The notes under the pieces: model-generated
Database searches by the model: none
What the model was told of the DNA's origin: nothing
What the model saw: only the letters and a program-made list of their open reading frames with translations
Assembly (NCBI GenBank): GCA_031082315.1
Contig: JAVHLC010000003.1
Location: 1-64,000 of the forward strand
Reading direction: 5' to 3'
Source of the DNA: Thermodesulfobacteriota bacterium
GTDB lineage: Bacteria > Desulfobacterota > QYQD01
DNA: 64,000 bases
Made by a program: the position numbers and the translations under genes
Shown here: one piece after another, positions 36,988 to 48,205 of the stretch
Numbering within the stretch: the first letter of the stretch is position 1
Layout: every line of letters begins with the position of its first letter

Positions 36988-37884
36988 TTACTTAATAAGT
37001 CCGTAGTCTTTAAGCACAGCCTTCAGGCGTTCCACATTTTTTGGTGACATGGGCGACAGCGGCAGCCTGAGTTCCGGCGAAATCATGCCCATGAGTCCAA
37101 GCGCCGTCTTTGCCGGTATGGGATTGGTCTCATAAAACATGGCCTGGCAAAGCGGGAGAAGTTTATAGTGCAGTTCCTGGGCCTTTTGTCGGTCCCGGGC
37201 CTCAAAGGCACTACAAAGATCGGCCATGTCCTTTGGCGCCACATTGGATACCACGGAGATAACTCCCTTACCACCTACAGCCAGTGTAGGTAAGACCGTA
37301 AAATCGTCTCCGGATACCAGACTGAATTTCTTATTGGAGAGGCGTATAACCTCGCTGATTTGCTGTAATGAGCCCGTGGCCTCCTTGATTCCTATGATAT
37401 TTTTTATCTCAGCCAGACGGGCCACTGTTTCGGGCAGCATGTTGACACTGGTCCGGCCGGGGACATTATAGAGAACGATGGGGATATCGACTTTATCTGC
37501 CACGGCCTTGAAATGCTGATAGAGTCCCTCCTGTGTGGGTTTATTATAGTAAGGGGTGATTAACAGCGCCGCATCAGCGCCGGCTTTCTGGGCATGTTTG
37601 GTCAATAGTATGGATTCAGATGTGCTATTGGAGCCTGTACCGGCCACTACCGGCACCCGGCCGGCCACCGTCTGTACCGTGATCTCAACTACAGACATAT
37701 GTTCCTCGTGGGAAAGCGTAGCCGCTTCGCCGGTTGTCCCGCAGGGAATAATAGCGTGCGTGCCGTTTTTAATCTGAAATTCTATGAGCTTTTTTAGGCC
37801 CTTCTCATCTACCTTGCCCTTTTTGAAGGGAGTGACAATAGCCACCATAGCCCCTTTTGCTATCTCCGCTGTTTTCCGTTTCAT
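36988..37884 (-). CDS. dapA: 4-hydroxy-tetrahydrodipicolinate synthase
   Basis: The 298-residue class I aldolase condenses pyruvate and aspartate semialdehyde. It shows PCGTTGEAATLSHEEH, the YNVPGRTSVNM segment with the catalytic Tyr and the Schiff-base Lys in IGIKEATGSL. Its start overlaps the dapF stop by four bases. Length is normal. Confidence 0.95.
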   Translation of the reverse strand: MKRKTAEIAKGAMVAIVTPFKKGKVDEKGLKKLIEFQIKNGTHAIIPCGTTGEAATLSHEEHMSVVEITVQTVAGRVPVVAGTGSNSTSESILLTKHAQKAGADAALLITPYYNKPTQEGLYQHFKAVADKVDIPIVLYNVPGRTSVNMLPETVARLAEIKNIIGIKEATGSLQQISEVIRLSNKKFSLVSGDDFTVLPTLAVGGKGVISVVSNVAPKDMADLCSAFEARDRQKAQELHYKLLPLCQAMFYETNPIPAKTALGLMGMISPELRLPLSPMSPKNVERLKAVLKDYGLIK

Positions 37885-38711
37885 AGTTCTTCCTCCCTTA
37901 ATAGACCTTCATAGACGATTTTTGCCTCGCCTTCCAGAAAGACGTGGCTTATGCCCCCCGGGCCGGATTTAAAATAGACGTCAAGTATTTCTCCACCGCG
38001 CGTTTGTACGTGAACCGGCGGCACAATCCCGTGTTTCAGAGAGGCGATGATTGCTGCGGCCACTGATCCTGTGCCGCAGGCCAGGGTCTCATCCTCCACC
38101 CCCCGCTCGTAGGTGCGTATGGAGATATTTTGTCTGTCCAAGACCCGGACAAGATTAACGTTGGTGCCGGCCGGCTGAAACTCGGCATGAAAACGGATGC
38201 TCCGGCCCCACTCAGAGACATTTACTTTATCCAGGTCGGGGACAAAATGGACGACATGCGGTACGCCCGTGTTTATGAAATGTACAACGTATTTCCCTTG
38301 ATTTGTCAAGACTTTTATATCCATGCGCAGATCCCGCGGGGGCACCATCTCCAGTTTCACCCGATGATCGGTCACTTCGGCCCGGATCAAGCCGGCGATG
38401 GTCTCAAAGGTCATCTCAGGACCGGCTATCCGGTTTACGTAGGCAAAACGGGCCGCACAGCGCCCGCCGTTACCGCACATCTCGGCCTCGCTGCCATCGG
38501 CATTATAAAATCGCCACTTGAAATCGGCATCGGACATACTGGGAGGTTCGATTAGAATCAAACCGTCGGCCCCTACCGATACCTTGCGGCGGCACAGTCG
38601 GCGGGCCCACGCGGATCCCTCATTGACACCAACGAGACCGGAACGGTTGTCAATAATGATGAAATCATTACCGCTGCCGCTCATTTTATAAAAAGACAAC
38701 CTTTTCCCCAT
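37881..38711 (-). CDS. dapF: diaminopimelate epimerase
   Basis: The 276-residue PLP-independent racemase turns LL- into meso-diaminopimelate. Both catalytic Cys regions are present: CGNGGRCAARF and ACGTGSVAAA. The opening MSGSGNDFIIIDNR is typical. It follows lysA directly and is coupled to dapA by ATGA. Confidence 0.96.
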   Translation of the reverse strand: MGKRLSFYKMSGSGNDFIIIDNRSGLVGVNEGSAWARRLCRRKVSVGADGLILIEPPSMSDADFKWRFYNADGSEAEMCGNGGRCAARFAYVNRIAGPEMTFETIAGLIRAEVTDHRVKLEMVPPRDLRMDIKVLTNQGKYVVHFINTGVPHVVHFVPDLDKVNVSEWGRSIRFHAEFQPAGTNVNLVRVLDRQNISIRTYERGVEDETLACGTGSVAAAIIASLKHGIVPPVHVQTRGGEILDVYFKSGPGGISHVFLEGEAKIVYEGLLREEEL

Positions 38712-38714
38712 GGA

Positions 38715-39989
38715 CTATTTTACCTGAGAACCTTGCAGAAAATCCGGTACCTTCTCACCCCGAACCAGGGATTGGCGGGTCTCGCGGCGCCGGATGACGG
38801 AAAAATCACGGCCCTTGACCATAACCTCGGCCACCCGCGGGCGGCTGTTATAGTTGGAAGACATGGAAAAACCATAGGCCCCCGCACTCATAACCGCCAT
38901 AAGATCACCGGGGGCAAAATCCGGAAGCTCCCGGTCTCTGGCCAGGAAATCACCGGATTCACAGATAGGCCCCACCACGTCTGCCTTTATCTTTTCTCCG
39001 GCATACTTGTCCCTGACCGGCCAGATGGCATGATAGGAGCCGTAAAGACTAGGCCGGGCCAGATCATTCATGCCGGCATCCACGATCAGAAAATGCCTGC
39101 TCCCATTATTCTTGGTGTACAAGACCCTGGTCACCAGCGCCCCGGCATTTCCCACAATCACTCTTCCGGGTTCGAGGATCAGTGTAACGTCCATATCGCG
39201 CATGTTTTTTATAATGGCCTCGGCATAGGCAAAGGGATGCGGGGGCTCTTCCTGGTCGTAGCGGATGCCCAACCCGCCGCCCAGATCCAGATAACGGATA
39301 TCAATGCCTTCTGTTTGCAGTCGGACAATGAGATCCTTCAACTTTACTAAGGCATCAATGAATGGCGCTACCTCTGTGATCTGGGAGCCGATATGGCAGC
39401 TCACGCCTGCAATTTCCACGTGGGAAAGGCTGCGCGCCTCTCTGTATTCTTTAAGAGAACGCCCGATGTCTATGCCAAATTTATTTTTCTTTAGTCCCGT
39501 AGAGATATATGGATGTGTCCTGGGGTCAACATCAGGGTTGACCCTCAAGGCAATACGGGCCTTCTTTTTCATCCGGGCCGCTATCTTATTTATGGCCAAA
39601 AGCTCCTGTGAAGACTCGATATTGAACATCAGGATGCCGGCCTTGAGGGCATCTTGAATCTCATCAGTGCGCTTCCCCACGCCGGAATAGACGATCTTGT
39701 CCGGCGAAACACCGGCCTTAAGGGCCCGGTATAGTTCCCCGCCGGAGACAATATCCGCGCCGCCCCCCAGGTTGGCCAGGAGCCTGACCACAGCCAGGTT
39801 CGAGTTGGCCTTTAGAGCGAAACAGACCAGATGAGGAACTTTGCCGAAGGCCCGGTCAAACGTCTTGAAATGGTGGCTTAATGTGGCGTGGCTGTAAAGA
39901 TAAAAAGGAGTCCCCACCGCCCCGGCAATAGCGGCAACCGGCACGTTTTCACAATATAATTCATCAGCGACGTAGTTAAAGTGATGCAA
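38715..39989 (-). CDS. lysA: diaminopimelate decarboxylase
   Basis: The PLP-dependent fold-type III enzyme releases lysine from meso-diaminopimelate. It has the PLP Lys segment CFALKANSNLAVVRLL, HIGSQITEVAPF, YLDLGGGLGI, LEPGRVIVGNAG and CESGDFLARDRELP. I chose the TTG of (M)HHFNYVADELYC with AGAGGGG upstream; the longer frame overlaps the lipoprotein gene and has no domain support. About 424 residues is the usual length. dapF follows within four bases. Confidence 0.93.
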   Translation of the reverse strand: MHHFNYVADELYCENVPVAAIAGAVGTPFYLYSHATLSHHFKTFDRAFGKVPHLVCFALKANSNLAVVRLLANLGGGADIVSGGELYRALKAGVSPDKIVYSGVGKRTDEIQDALKAGILMFNIESSQELLAINKIAARMKKKARIALRVNPDVDPRTHPYISTGLKKNKFGIDIGRSLKEYREARSLSHVEIAGVSCHIGSQITEVAPFIDALVKLKDLIVRLQTEGIDIRYLDLGGGLGIRYDQEEPPHPFAYAEAIIKNMRDMDVTLILEPGRVIVGNAGALVTRVLYTKNNGSRHFLIVDAGMNDLARPSLYGSYHAIWPVRDKYAGEKIKADVVGPICESGDFLARDRELPDFAPGDLMAVMSAGAYGFSMSSNYNSRPRVAEVMVKGRDFSVIRRRETRQSLVRGEKVPDFLQGSQVK

Positions 39990-40014
39990 CCCTTTTTCCC
40001 CTCTCAAAAAGATA

Positions 40015-41079
40015 CTACTCGGCCCATACCTTGACCTCAAGGGACATCGTACTTTCATTCTGCCGGGGCGAAGAATCCAGGGCGGTTACCGCATAATGAT
40101 ACGCTTCTCCTTTATGCACCTCTTTGTCTGTATAGCGTACTGATTTCTCCGGCTTCCGGGAAAGACATCGCCACTTGTCTTCTTCTTTCGTCCGCCTATA
40201 GACGCGATAACCGGCCAGATCGGCCTCTGTATTGTCTATCCATCTCAGGACGATGCCTTCCGGTGAAGCTATGGCCGATAGACCCGTAGGCGGGGCCGGC
40301 GGCGTCATATCTTTAGGGAAGGCTGTAACCTCGTCGCTCTCCGGGCCTTCAATAAGGGTAGTTTTTACTGACCGTACGGCGCGTACCCGATAGGTGTAAA
40401 ACGCATCATTGGCTGTTGAGGTATCTGTAAATGCAGTATTGGAGAGGAGTCCGGCCGCCAGCAGACGCTCGTACGGCCCGTCTCCTTCGCGCCGGTAAAT
40501 ATAATAAGAAAGCGGCTCACCCACGGCTGACCCGTTCGATAACTTTTCCGGGGCCTTCCAGCCAAGCACAGCCTGACTATCTCCGGCCTGGACGTTAAGG
40601 GCTGCTGGCGGACCGGGTGGCACGTCCCAATAGATGATTACGGGTCCGGCTTCCGCTCCAATACGGCCGTCATCATCTACGGCCTGCACGGTATAGACAT
40701 ATTTATGGCCGTAGGCCAGATCGGTATCGACAAATTTCACCAGATACTCGGTAGCTGTTTCCTTGTTTGGGCCGGGCCACCTGACATTGAAGATGTCTGT
40801 ATAGTGTACGGGGCATCCGGGACAATCTTCGGCAAATGTATAATCGGCTCTCAGCACCCGGAAGCCGGAAAGGCGGATTAAAGGAGATCCATCCTTGCGT
40901 TTTATGGGCGGCTTCCAGGTCAGCACAATGGCCTTTTCCGCCAAACGGGCGGAAAATCCGGTCACGGCCTGGGGAACTACTTCACGCGGCGGGCGGGGCG
41001 GCATCTTCTTGCCGCAGGCCAGGAGGCTAAGGGCAAGGCCGGTAATAATAACCATTCTCCAGGCCAAAGACCTTATCAC
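40015..41079 (-). CDS. fibronectin type III lipoprotein with an LptM-like N-terminus
   Basis: The 354-residue lipoprotein has a signal peptide and lipobox LLAC (Cys22), followed by GKKMPPRPP. The CGKK-x-P start resembles the small LptM/YifL lipoprotein (CGxKGPL) usually found beside lysA or dapF. Three fibronectin type III-like domains follow (about 35-150, 155-255, 258-352). It is coupled to argH by a four-base overlap and sits before lysA, where Geobacter-like genomes also have a lipoprotein. A role at the outer membrane is likely but unproven. Confidence 0.8.
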   Translation of the reverse strand: MIRSLAWRMVIITGLALSLLACGKKMPPRPPREVVPQAVTGFSARLAEKAIVLTWKPPIKRKDGSPLIRLSGFRVLRADYTFAEDCPGCPVHYTDIFNVRWPGPNKETATEYLVKFVDTDLAYGHKYVYTVQAVDDDGRIGAEAGPVIIYWDVPPGPPAALNVQAGDSQAVLGWKAPEKLSNGSAVGEPLSYYIYRREGDGPYERLLAAGLLSNTAFTDTSTANDAFYTYRVRAVRSVKTTLIEGPESDEVTAFPKDMTPPAPPTGLSAIASPEGIVLRWIDNTEADLAGYRVYRRTKEEDKWRCLSRKPEKSVRYTDKEVHKGEAYHYAVTALDSSPRQNESTMSLEVKVWAE

Positions 41080-42455
41080 TTAAGCTCCTTCTCGGCGGCC
41101 TTAAGTGCCGCCAGTACCAGTCTGCGGGCCGTTCCCCCGGTTGAGACCCGGCTTTCTACCGACTTTTCCAGGCGGATATATTCGAAGACATCGGCCTCAA
41201 CCCTATCCGAAAATTTTTTAAGTTCATCCAAGGATAAGTCGGTAAGTTCGCAACCCTTATCCAGGCAATAACGCACTATCCGGCCGACGATGGCATGGGC
41301 CTCCCGGAAAGGCACTTCCCGTAAAACCAGGTAGTCAGCCAGGTCCGTAGCGGTCAGAAATCCCTTCCGCACGGCTTTATTTACCTTGTCCCGCCGGATC
41401 TCGATCTGCCCCAGCATGGCGCTATAGACGGTCAATACCCGGGCAACCGTATCCACCGCATCAAAGAGGGCCTCCTTGTCTTCCTGCATGTCCCGGTTAT
41501 AGGCCAGAGGCAAGCCCTTCATCACGGTGAGCAGGGAGAGAAGATGGCCGAAGACCCGTCCGGCCTTTCCCCGCACCAGTTCCGGGACGTCAGGGTTTTT
41601 CTTCTGCGGCATTATGCTGCTGCCTGTACAAAAGGCATCGCCTATCTCAATAAAGGAGAACTCGCTGCTCGACCAGAGGATGAGTTCTTCTGAAAGGCGG
41701 CTCAAATGAACCATGAGAATAGAGCAGTCCGCCAGAAACTCCAGCGCAAAGTCCCTGTCGCTCACTGCATCTATACTGTTGGCGGAGATAGAAGGGAAAT
41801 CCAGCAGGTTGGCCACATATTGCCGGTCAATGGGAAGGCCCGTGCCGGCCAGGGCCGCACTCCCCAGGGGAAGGACGTTAATCCGTTTGAGGCATTCCCA
41901 AAAGCGCTCCCGGTCCCTTTTTAACATCTCGTAATAGGCCAGGAGGTGATGGGCAAGGAGTATCGGCTGGGCCCTTTGCAGGTGCGTGTATCCGGGCATA
42001 ATGACGTCGCTGTACCGGCGGGCCAGACCCACCAAACTTTGCTGTAATCCTTTAATCAGGCCGATAATTTCCTGCACCTTATCCCGCAGGTAAAGCCGCA
42101 CATCAGTAGCCACCTGGTCATTGCGGCTCCTGGCGGTATGCAGTTTTTCCCCGGCCGGCCCGATCTTGTCAACAAGGGCCTTTTCAATATGCATGTGGAT
42201 GTCTTCCAGGGAAGGGGTAAAAAGAAATTGGCCCCGGTCGATCTCTTTTTTTATGGCCCGGAGGCCGTCAACGATAAGCCTGGCCTCATCTTTAGTGATA
42301 AGCTTCTGTCTGGCCAGCATCCGGCAGTGGGCAATGCTGCCCTCGATATCATAGGGATAAAGCCTGCGGTCAAAATGGATGGAAGAGGTGAATTCCTCTA
42401 CCAACCCAGATGTTTTCTGGCGAAACCGGCCGCCCCAGGGTTTTTTCTGAGCCAT
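41076..42455 (-). CDS. argH: argininosuccinate lyase
   Basis: The 459-residue enzyme of the fumarase/aspartase superfamily splits argininosuccinate into arginine and fumarate. The superfamily signature [12 protein letters not shown] is intact, as are [11 protein letters not shown] and [11 protein letters not shown]. It lies two bases after argG and overlaps the lipoprotein gene start. Confidence 0.96.
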   Translation of the reverse strand: MAQKKPWGGRFRQKTSGLVEEFTSSIHFDRRLYPYDIEGSIAHCRMLARQKLITKDEARLIVDGLRAIKKEIDRGQFLFTPSLEDIHMHIEKALVDKIGPAGEKLHTARSRNDQVATDVRLYLRDKVQEIIGLIKGLQQSLVGLARRYSDVIMPGYTHLQRAQPILLAHHLLAYYEMLKRDRERFWECLKRINVLPLGSAALAGTGLPIDRQYVANLLDFPSISANSIDAVSDRDFALEFLADCSILMVHLSRLSEELILWSSSEFSFIEIGDAFCTGSSIMPQKKNPDVPELVRGKAGRVFGHLLSLLTVMKGLPLAYNRDMQEDKEALFDAVDTVARVLTVYSAMLGQIEIRRDKVNKAVRKGFLTATDLADYLVLREVPFREAHAIVGRIVRYCLDKGCELTDLSLDELKKFSDRVEADVFEYIRLEKSVESRVSTGGTARRLVLAALKAAEKELK

Positions 42456-42457
42456 AA

Positions 42458-43669
42458 CTATGAACGCCTCTTTCTTTGTAAGGCCTGCACTTTTAGCCGC
42501 AATCCGTTCAGGCGTATAAAACCCTCGGCATCCTTTTGTCGATAGATATCATCTTCTTCAAAGGTGGCCAGTTCCTGTATATAAAGCGACTGATCAGATT
42601 TGCGGCCTACGACCGTACAGTTACCTTTATAGAGCTTGAGCCGCACCGTTCCCGTCACCGTGGTCTGGGTCTCGTCCATAGTCTTTTGCAGGAGGCGCAT
42701 CTCCGGCGAAAACCAGAAACCGTAATAGATCATCTCGGCATAGCGGGGGATGAGGCTGTCCCGGATATGCATGACCTCCCGGTCCATAGTGATCGATTCC
42801 AAGGCCTGATGGGCTATGCGCAGGATTGTCCCGCCCGGGGTTTCATATACCCCGCGCGATTTCATACCCACAAAGCGATTTTCGACAATGTCCACCCGGC
42901 CGATACCGTTTAACCCCCCGAGCTCGTTTAATCCGGTCAGGAGGTCAACCGGCTGCATAGCTAACCCGTCTATGGCTACGGGGTCTCCCTTATTAAAGTC
43001 AATTTCTATATAAGTCGGTTTTGACGGCGCCTTTTCCGGCGAGCGGGTAAGGGCGAACATATCCTGTGGCGGTTCTTGCCAAGGGTCCTCCAGGATGCCC
43101 CCTTCATAACTTATGTGCAGGAGATTGCAGTCACAGCTATAAGGTTTTTTCTTGGTAGTGGGGACGGGGATGCCGTGCTTCCGGGCGAATTTGATGAGGT
43201 CCTGACGTGCTCTAAAATCCCATTCCCGCCAGGGGGCAATGATAATCAGGCCGGGGTCGATAGCCATATAGCTCAGCTCGAAACGCACCTGGTCGTTACC
43301 TTTACCTGTGGCCCCATGGCTGACGGCATTGGCCTTTTCTTTTCTGGCGATCTCCACCTGGCGGCGGGCGATAAGCGGCCGGGCCAGTGATGTACCGAGG
43401 AGATAGCCGCTCTCATAGACCACATTGGCCCGAAAGGCAGGGAAGACATAATCACGCACAAAGGTATCCCGCAGGTCATCTATATAGACCTTGTCTGCGC
43501 CCGTATCTATGGCCTTTTTTCTGAGGGCTTCCCAGTCTTCCGGCTGGCCGATGTTGGCCACAAAGGCTGTTACCGGGCACTGATAGGTCTCTTTAAGCCA
43601 TCTCAGTATGACCGAGGTATCCAGCCCGCCGGAGTAGGCCAGCACAATCTTTTTGACTTTTTCTGCCAT
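42458..43669 (-). CDS. argG: argininosuccinate synthase
   Basis: The 403-residue ATP-dependent enzyme joins citrulline and aspartate. The N-type ATP pyrophosphatase motif [15 protein letters not shown] opens the chain; [13 protein letters not shown] and [10 protein letters not shown] follow. Length is normal. A family A repeat separates it from argF upstream. Confidence 0.97.
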   Translation of the reverse strand: MAEKVKKIVLAYSGGLDTSVILRWLKETYQCPVTAFVANIGQPEDWEALRKKAIDTGADKVYIDDLRDTFVRDYVFPAFRANVVYESGYLLGTSLARPLIARRQVEIARKEKANAVSHGATGKGNDQVRFELSYMAIDPGLIIIAPWREWDFRARQDLIKFARKHGIPVPTTKKKPYSCDCNLLHISYEGGILEDPWQEPPQDMFALTRSPEKAPSKPTYIEIDFNKGDPVAIDGLAMQPVDLLTGLNELGGLNGIGRVDIVENRFVGMKSRGVYETPGGTILRIAHQALESITMDREVMHIRDSLIPRYAEMIYYGFWFSPEMRLLQKTMDETQTTVTGTVRLKLYKGNCTVVGRKSDQSLYIQELATFEEDDIYRQKDAEGFIRLNGLRLKVQALQRKRRS

Positions 43670-43689
43670 TCCAATCTCACCTTCTCCAT

Positions 43690-43806
43690 GCTTTCAGCTA
43701 TCAGCGATTAGCTGTCAGCAAAAATCCAAGGCAAACAACACATTAAGCTGATCGCTGATGGCCGAGTGCTGACTGCTCGTCCGGAATTTTTGGTTTCCGG
43801 ACGAAG
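43690..43806. repeat. family A repeat, copy 6, reversed
   Basis: CAGCTATCAGCGATTAGC and TTTGCC-like words lead to TCCGGAATTTTTGGTTTCCGGA at 43780-43802. The order is the reverse complement of copies 2 and 3. It lies between argF and argG. Confidence 0.75.
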
Positions 43807-43807
43807 A

Positions 43808-44716
43808 TCATTTAATCATCATGGCCAGTATGGCCTTATGGACGTGCAGTTTGTTTTCAGCCTGGTCAAATACTACCGACTGCGGCCCTTCCAGGACTTC
43901 GGCAGTTATCTCTTCACCTCTGTGCGCCGGCAGGCAGTGGAGAACTATGGCGTCGTCCTTGGCCCGGCGCAGCAGTTCACTGTTGATCTGGTAGGGCCTG
44001 AAGACCTTCCGGCGTTCAGCCGCCTCATCTTCCTGCCCCATGCTGGCCCAGACATCCGTGTTGATAACATCAGCGCCTTCTACCGCCTTTGCCGGATCCT
44101 CGAATAGCAGGAGGGGCTTTTGAGCCTTTTTCAGGGCTGGTTCCAGGACATCTGTCCGTGGTCCGTAACCCCTGGGGCAGGCCAGGGAAAGGGAGAACCC
44201 CAGCGTGGCCGCGGCCTCGATCCAGGAATGGGCCACGTTATTCCCATCTCCCACCCAGGCTATCCTTAGGTTTTCTATAGCGCCTTTCTTTTCAACAACG
44301 GTCATGACATCGCTTAGAATCTGGCACGGATGGTAGAGGTCGGTAAGACCGTTTATCAGCGGGATGGTGGCGTGGGCCGCCAATTCCTCGACCGTATCCT
44401 GGGCAAAGGTTCGTATCACAAGCCCGTCCAGATACCGGGATAGAACGCGGGCCGTATCGGCCAGCGGCTCCTGACGGGCTAACTGGGTATCCCGGGTGGA
44501 CAGGAAGGTGATGTTGCCTCCGAGCTGGAACATGGCGGCCTCAAAAGAGACGCGGGTACGGGTGGAGGCCTTTTCAAAGATGAGGCCGATAGTCTTACCG
44601 AGCAGCGTCCGGTAAGAAGTATCCCCTTTGTCCTTCTTAAAGGCCATAGCCCGCGTGATAATAGCCCGTATATCTTCCTTGGTCAGGTCGTTGATACCCA
44701 AGAGGTCTTTTTTCAT
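43808..44716 (-). CDS. argF: ornithine carbamoyltransferase
   Basis: The 302-residue transferase makes citrulline. It has the carbamoyl-phosphate site FEKASTRTRVSFE and the ornithine-side HCLPAHRGEE. I chose the ATG of MKKDLLGINDLT, which overlaps the argD stop (ATGA); an upstream in-frame start would overlap more deeply. Confidence 0.95.
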   Translation of the reverse strand: MKKDLLGINDLTKEDIRAIITRAMAFKKDKGDTSYRTLLGKTIGLIFEKASTRTRVSFEAAMFQLGGNITFLSTRDTQLARQEPLADTARVLSRYLDGLVIRTFAQDTVEELAAHATIPLINGLTDLYHPCQILSDVMTVVEKKGAIENLRIAWVGDGNNVAHSWIEAAATLGFSLSLACPRGYGPRTDVLEPALKKAQKPLLLFEDPAKAVEGADVINTDVWASMGQEDEAAERRKVFRPYQINSELLRRAKDDAIVLHCLPAHRGEEITAEVLEGPQSVVFDQAENKLHVHKAILAMMIK

Positions 44717-45915
44717 GGCCTGTTCCTGCATTCTTCGTCCAGGGCGCCAAGGAGCAAATCGATTTCCGCCTTGGTTACTATAAGGGGCGGCGTAAAGCGC
44801 AATATATTCCCCTGGGTACAGTTTATGAGGAAACCTTTATGGAGAAGGTTTGTTACAAAATCAGCGCCTTCCACCTTTAGCTCCAGTCCCAGGATAAGTC
44901 CCAGGCCGCGCACTTCCTTAATGAGAGAAGGATAACGGGCAGCCAGATCCTCCAGCCCCTGTTTGAAATATCTACCTATTTCCCGGCAGGTTGAAAGGAA
45001 GTTGCCTTCCAGAAGGGTCTTTAGAACCACGGTAGCGGCCGCACAGACTAGCGGGTTGCCGCCAAAGGTCGAGGCATGCGTGCCCGGCGTAAAGGAACCG
45101 GCAACCTCTTCCCGGGCCAAAAGCGCGCCCAGAGGAAGTCCGTTGGCCAGGGCCTTGGCCAGGGTCATCATGTCCGGTTTTATCCCGTAATGCTCATAGG
45201 CAAACAGGGTCCCGGTACGGCCCATACCGACCTGAACCTCGTCCAGAATAAGGAGCAGCCCGTGCTCATCGCACAATTTTCTAACTGCCGGTAAATAGTC
45301 GGGAGAAAACAATACGACCCCGCCTTCACCCTGGATCGGTTCCATAAGGATGGCGCAGGTCTTCTCGGTTATGGCCTCTTTCATGGCCCCCAGGTCACCG
45401 GCCGGCACGTGCTTAAAGCCGTCCATAAGAGGCTCAAAACCCTTGTGGAATTTCTCCTGCCCGGTGGCCGAGAGGGTAGCCAGGGTGCGGCCATGAAATG
45501 AGCCCTGGAGGCAGATAATTTCATAACGGCCCTCGCCAAAACGGTCTCGTGAATATTTTCGCGCCAGTTTGATAGCCGCTTCATTGGCCTCTGCCCCGCT
45601 GTTACAGAAGAACACCTGGTCGGCAAAGGAGTGTTCGATCAGCAGTTCGGCCAGTTCTATCTGGGGCACGGTATAGTAAAGGTTTGAGACATGCACGAGT
45701 TTCCGGGCCTGGCGGCGCACGGCCTCCGCGACCTCAGGGTGGGCATGCCCCAGGCTACAGACCGCAATCCCGGCCACAAAATCAAGATACATCTTCCCGT
45801 CGGAGTCGAATACCCGGCAGCCCTTTCCTTCTATCAGGGTAACCGGGCTGCGGCCATAGGTGTGCATAATATAACGGTCTGATAAACTCATCCAGTCTTT
45901 CTTGCCTGCGTCCAT
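44713..45915 (-). CDS. argD: acetylornithine aminotransferase
   Basis: The 400-residue class III PLP aminotransferase shows FCNSGAEANEAAIKLARKY, LDEVQVGMGRTG and the Schiff-base Lys in TLAKALANGLPLGA. It makes N-acetylornithine in arginine synthesis; members often also serve as succinyldiaminopimelate aminotransferases, though dapL makes that redundant here. It follows argB after 11 bases. Confidence 0.94.
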   Translation of the reverse strand: MDAGKKDWMSLSDRYIMHTYGRSPVTLIEGKGCRVFDSDGKMYLDFVAGIAVCSLGHAHPEVAEAVRRQARKLVHVSNLYYTVPQIELAELLIEHSFADQVFFCNSGAEANEAAIKLARKYSRDRFGEGRYEIICLQGSFHGRTLATLSATGQEKFHKGFEPLMDGFKHVPAGDLGAMKEAITEKTCAILMEPIQGEGGVVLFSPDYLPAVRKLCDEHGLLLILDEVQVGMGRTGTLFAYEHYGIKPDMMTLAKALANGLPLGALLAREEVAGSFTPGTHASTFGGNPLVCAAATVVLKTLLEGNFLSTCREIGRYFKQGLEDLAARYPSLIKEVRGLGLILGLELKVEGADFVTNLLHKGFLINCTQGNILRFTPPLIVTKAEIDLLLGALDEECRNRP

Positions 45916-45926
45916 ATTTCGTCTTC

Positions 45927-46820
45927 CTACGGTATGACCTGGGTGCCGACCCCGCTCTGGGTAAATATCTCCAGGAGGACGGCATGCTCAATCCGGCCAT
46001 CGATAATATGAGCCTTTTCTACGCCTTCGGTTAACGCCTTAAGGCAGCAGTTGACCTTGGGGATCATCCCGCCGGTAATAAAACCGTCAGACAGCATTTT
46101 CCCGGCCTGCTCGGTAGTCAGCGATTGAACCAGCTTCCCGTCTTTATCCAACACCCCCGGAACGTCCGTGAGCAGGATGAGCTTGGCCGCCTTTAAAGCG
46201 CCGGCCACTGCTCCGGCTACGAGGTCGGCATTAATATTGTATGATTCTCCCTCTGCCCCCACCCCTATAGGGGCGATGACCGGTATAAACTGGCTGTCTT
46301 CAAGGGCCTTAAGGACTGCGGCATCGACAGCCGTGATCTCACCGATCATGCCTGCGTCTATAATCTCAGGGGGCAGATCTTCCCCCCGCGACTGGTAAAC
46401 ATGCATCTTTTTGGCCTGTAGTAAGCGCCCATCCTTACCGCCTAGGCCCACGGCCCGGCCCCCGCTCTGATTGATAAGGGTGACGATCTCTTTGTTGACC
46501 TTGCCTCCCAGCACCATTTCTACAACGCTCATGGTCTCACTGTCCGTGACGCGCAGACCCTGAACAAAGGTGGACTGGATGCCCATGCGTTTCAGGACTT
46601 CGCCTATTTGCGGCCCGCCGCCATGAATAACTATGGGTCGCAGGCCGATATAACGCATGAGGACCACGTCCCGGGCAAAGCTTTGCTTGAGGTGGTCGTT
46701 GACCATGGCATGTCCGCCATATTTTATGACCACCGTCTTTCCGTAAAATGTCTGAATATAGGGCAGGGCCTCGATCAATACCCTGGCCTTTTCCACCCAC
46801 TCTTCCATTCGGTACACCAT
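45927..46820 (-). CDS. argB: acetylglutamate kinase
   Basis: The 297-residue amino-acid kinase phosphorylates N-acetylglutamate. [22 protein letters not shown] and [13 protein letters not shown] are intact. The start may be this ATG or Met5 (MEEWVEKA); neither has a strong ribosome site. It follows hslU after eight bases and heads the arginine gene run. argC and argJ are not in the window. Confidence 0.95.
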   Translation of the reverse strand: MVYRMEEWVEKARVLIEALPYIQTFYGKTVVIKYGGHAMVNDHLKQSFARDVVLMRYIGLRPIVIHGGGPQIGEVLKRMGIQSTFVQGLRVTDSETMSVVEMVLGGKVNKEIVTLINQSGGRAVGLGGKDGRLLQAKKMHVYQSRGEDLPPEIIDAGMIGEITAVDAAVLKALEDSQFIPVIAPIGVGAEGESYNINADLVAGAVAGALKAAKLILLTDVPGVLDKDGKLVQSLTTEQAGKMLSDGFITGGMIPKVNCCLKALTEGVEKAHIIDGRIEHAVLLEIFTQSGVGTQVIP

Positions 46821-46828
46821 GTTCGTTA

Positions 46829-48205
46829 TTATAAAATAAACCGACTGAGATCCTCATCCTTGACGATCTCGTTTAATCTGTCCCGGACGTAACCGGCCGT
46901 TATCGTAAAAGACATATTGGTCATTTCCGGGGCATTAAATGATATCTCATCGAGAAGTTTTTCCATGACCGTGTGCAGCCGCCGCGCGCCGATGTTCTCG
47001 GTACGCTCATTAACCACTGTGGCTATGGAGGCTATCTCCTCAATGCCGTCGGACTCGAATATAAGCTGTACTTTTTCCGTGGCCATAAGGGACTGGTATT
47101 GGGTAACCAGCGCATTTTGCGGCTCGGTCAAAATACGTACAAAATCACCCTTACCCAGGGCCTTTAGTTCTACCCTTATAGGGAAACGGCCCTGCATCTC
47201 AGGAATCAGGTCCGAGGGTTTGGCCATATGAAAGGCCCCACTGGCGATAAAGAGGATATGATCGGTTTTGACCATGCCGTACTTGGTATTGACCGTTGTC
47301 CCCTCCACGACGGGCAAGAGGTCTCTCTGTACGCCGAGGCGCGATACGTCGGGACCATGTCCGTGCTCATGGCTGGCGATCTTATCGATCTCATCCAGAA
47401 AGATAATGCCGGTCTGCTCAACACGTTTTCTGGCCTGCTCCGTAACCGCGTCCATATCAATCAGGCGCTGGCTTTCTTCCTGGGCCAGAATCTCCAGGGC
47501 CTCCGGCACCTTTACCTTCCGTTTCTTTGTCTTTGCAGGGAAGAGATTCCCGAACATCTCTTTTAAATTAATATCCATGTCTTCCAGGCCTGCGGCAGAA
47601 AATACCTCAACTACGGGCACCGCCCTCTGTGAGACCTCAAGATCTACATAACGATCGTTTAACTTCCCATCGCGAAGAAGCTTACGTAATTTTTCGCGGG
47701 TCTCAGTCCTTTCCGCTGACGGCTGGGGCGGCTGCTCCGGCGGTAAAGTCCCGGAAAGCGGCGCCGGAGCGGTTCCCCGCACCGGCGGCAGAAGGATATC
47801 CAGCAGTTTCTCCTCAGCGATCTCCGCGGCCTTGACCTTTACCTTTTCCCGTTCCTCAGCCTTGACCATGTTTACCGCCAGCTCAGTCAGGTCACGAATC
47901 ATGGACTCCACATCCCGACCTACATAGCCTACTTCGGTAAACTTACTGGCTTCTATTTTTAAGAACGGCGACTGGGTAAGTTTGGCCAGGCGCCGGGCAA
48001 TCTCGGTCTTGCCCACGCCCGTAGGTCCGATCATAATTATGTTCTTGGGGGCGATTTCATCGCGCAGTTCCTCAGGAACCTGCTGCCGTCGCCACCGGTT
48101 TCGAAGCGCTATGGCTACGGCGCGTTTAGCCTCAGACTGTCCGACCACGTATTTATCCAGCTCAGCTACAATCTGGCGCGGGGTTAAGGTCTCTATGTCG
48201 ATCAT
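46829..48205 (-). CDS. hslU: ATP-dependent protease ATPase subunit HslU
   Basis: The 458-residue AAA+ unfoldase of the HslUV (ClpYQ) protease has Walker [16 protein letters not shown], an I-domain (about 110-240) that includes a Pro-rich linker, and Walker [13 protein letters not shown]. Together with HslV it unfolds and degrades damaged or regulatory proteins. It overlaps hslV by four bases. Confidence 0.96.
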   Translation of the reverse strand: MIDIETLTPRQIVAELDKYVVGQSEAKRAVAIALRNRWRRQQVPEELRDEIAPKNIIMIGPTGVGKTEIARRLAKLTQSPFLKIEASKFTEVGYVGRDVESMIRDLTELAVNMVKAEEREKVKVKAAEIAEEKLLDILLPPVRGTAPAPLSGTLPPEQPPQPSAERTETREKLRKLLRDGKLNDRYVDLEVSQRAVPVVEVFSAAGLEDMDINLKEMFGNLFPAKTKKRKVKVPEALEILAQEESQRLIDMDAVTEQARKRVEQTGIIFLDEIDKIASHEHGHGPDVSRLGVQRDLLPVVEGTTVNTKYGMVKTDHILFIASGAFHMAKPSDLIPEMQGRFPIRVELKALGKGDFVRILTEPQNALVTQYQSLMATEKVQLIFESDGIEEIASIATVVNERTENIGARRLHTVMEKLLDEISFNAPEMTNMSFTITAGYVRDRLNEIVKDEDLSRFIL

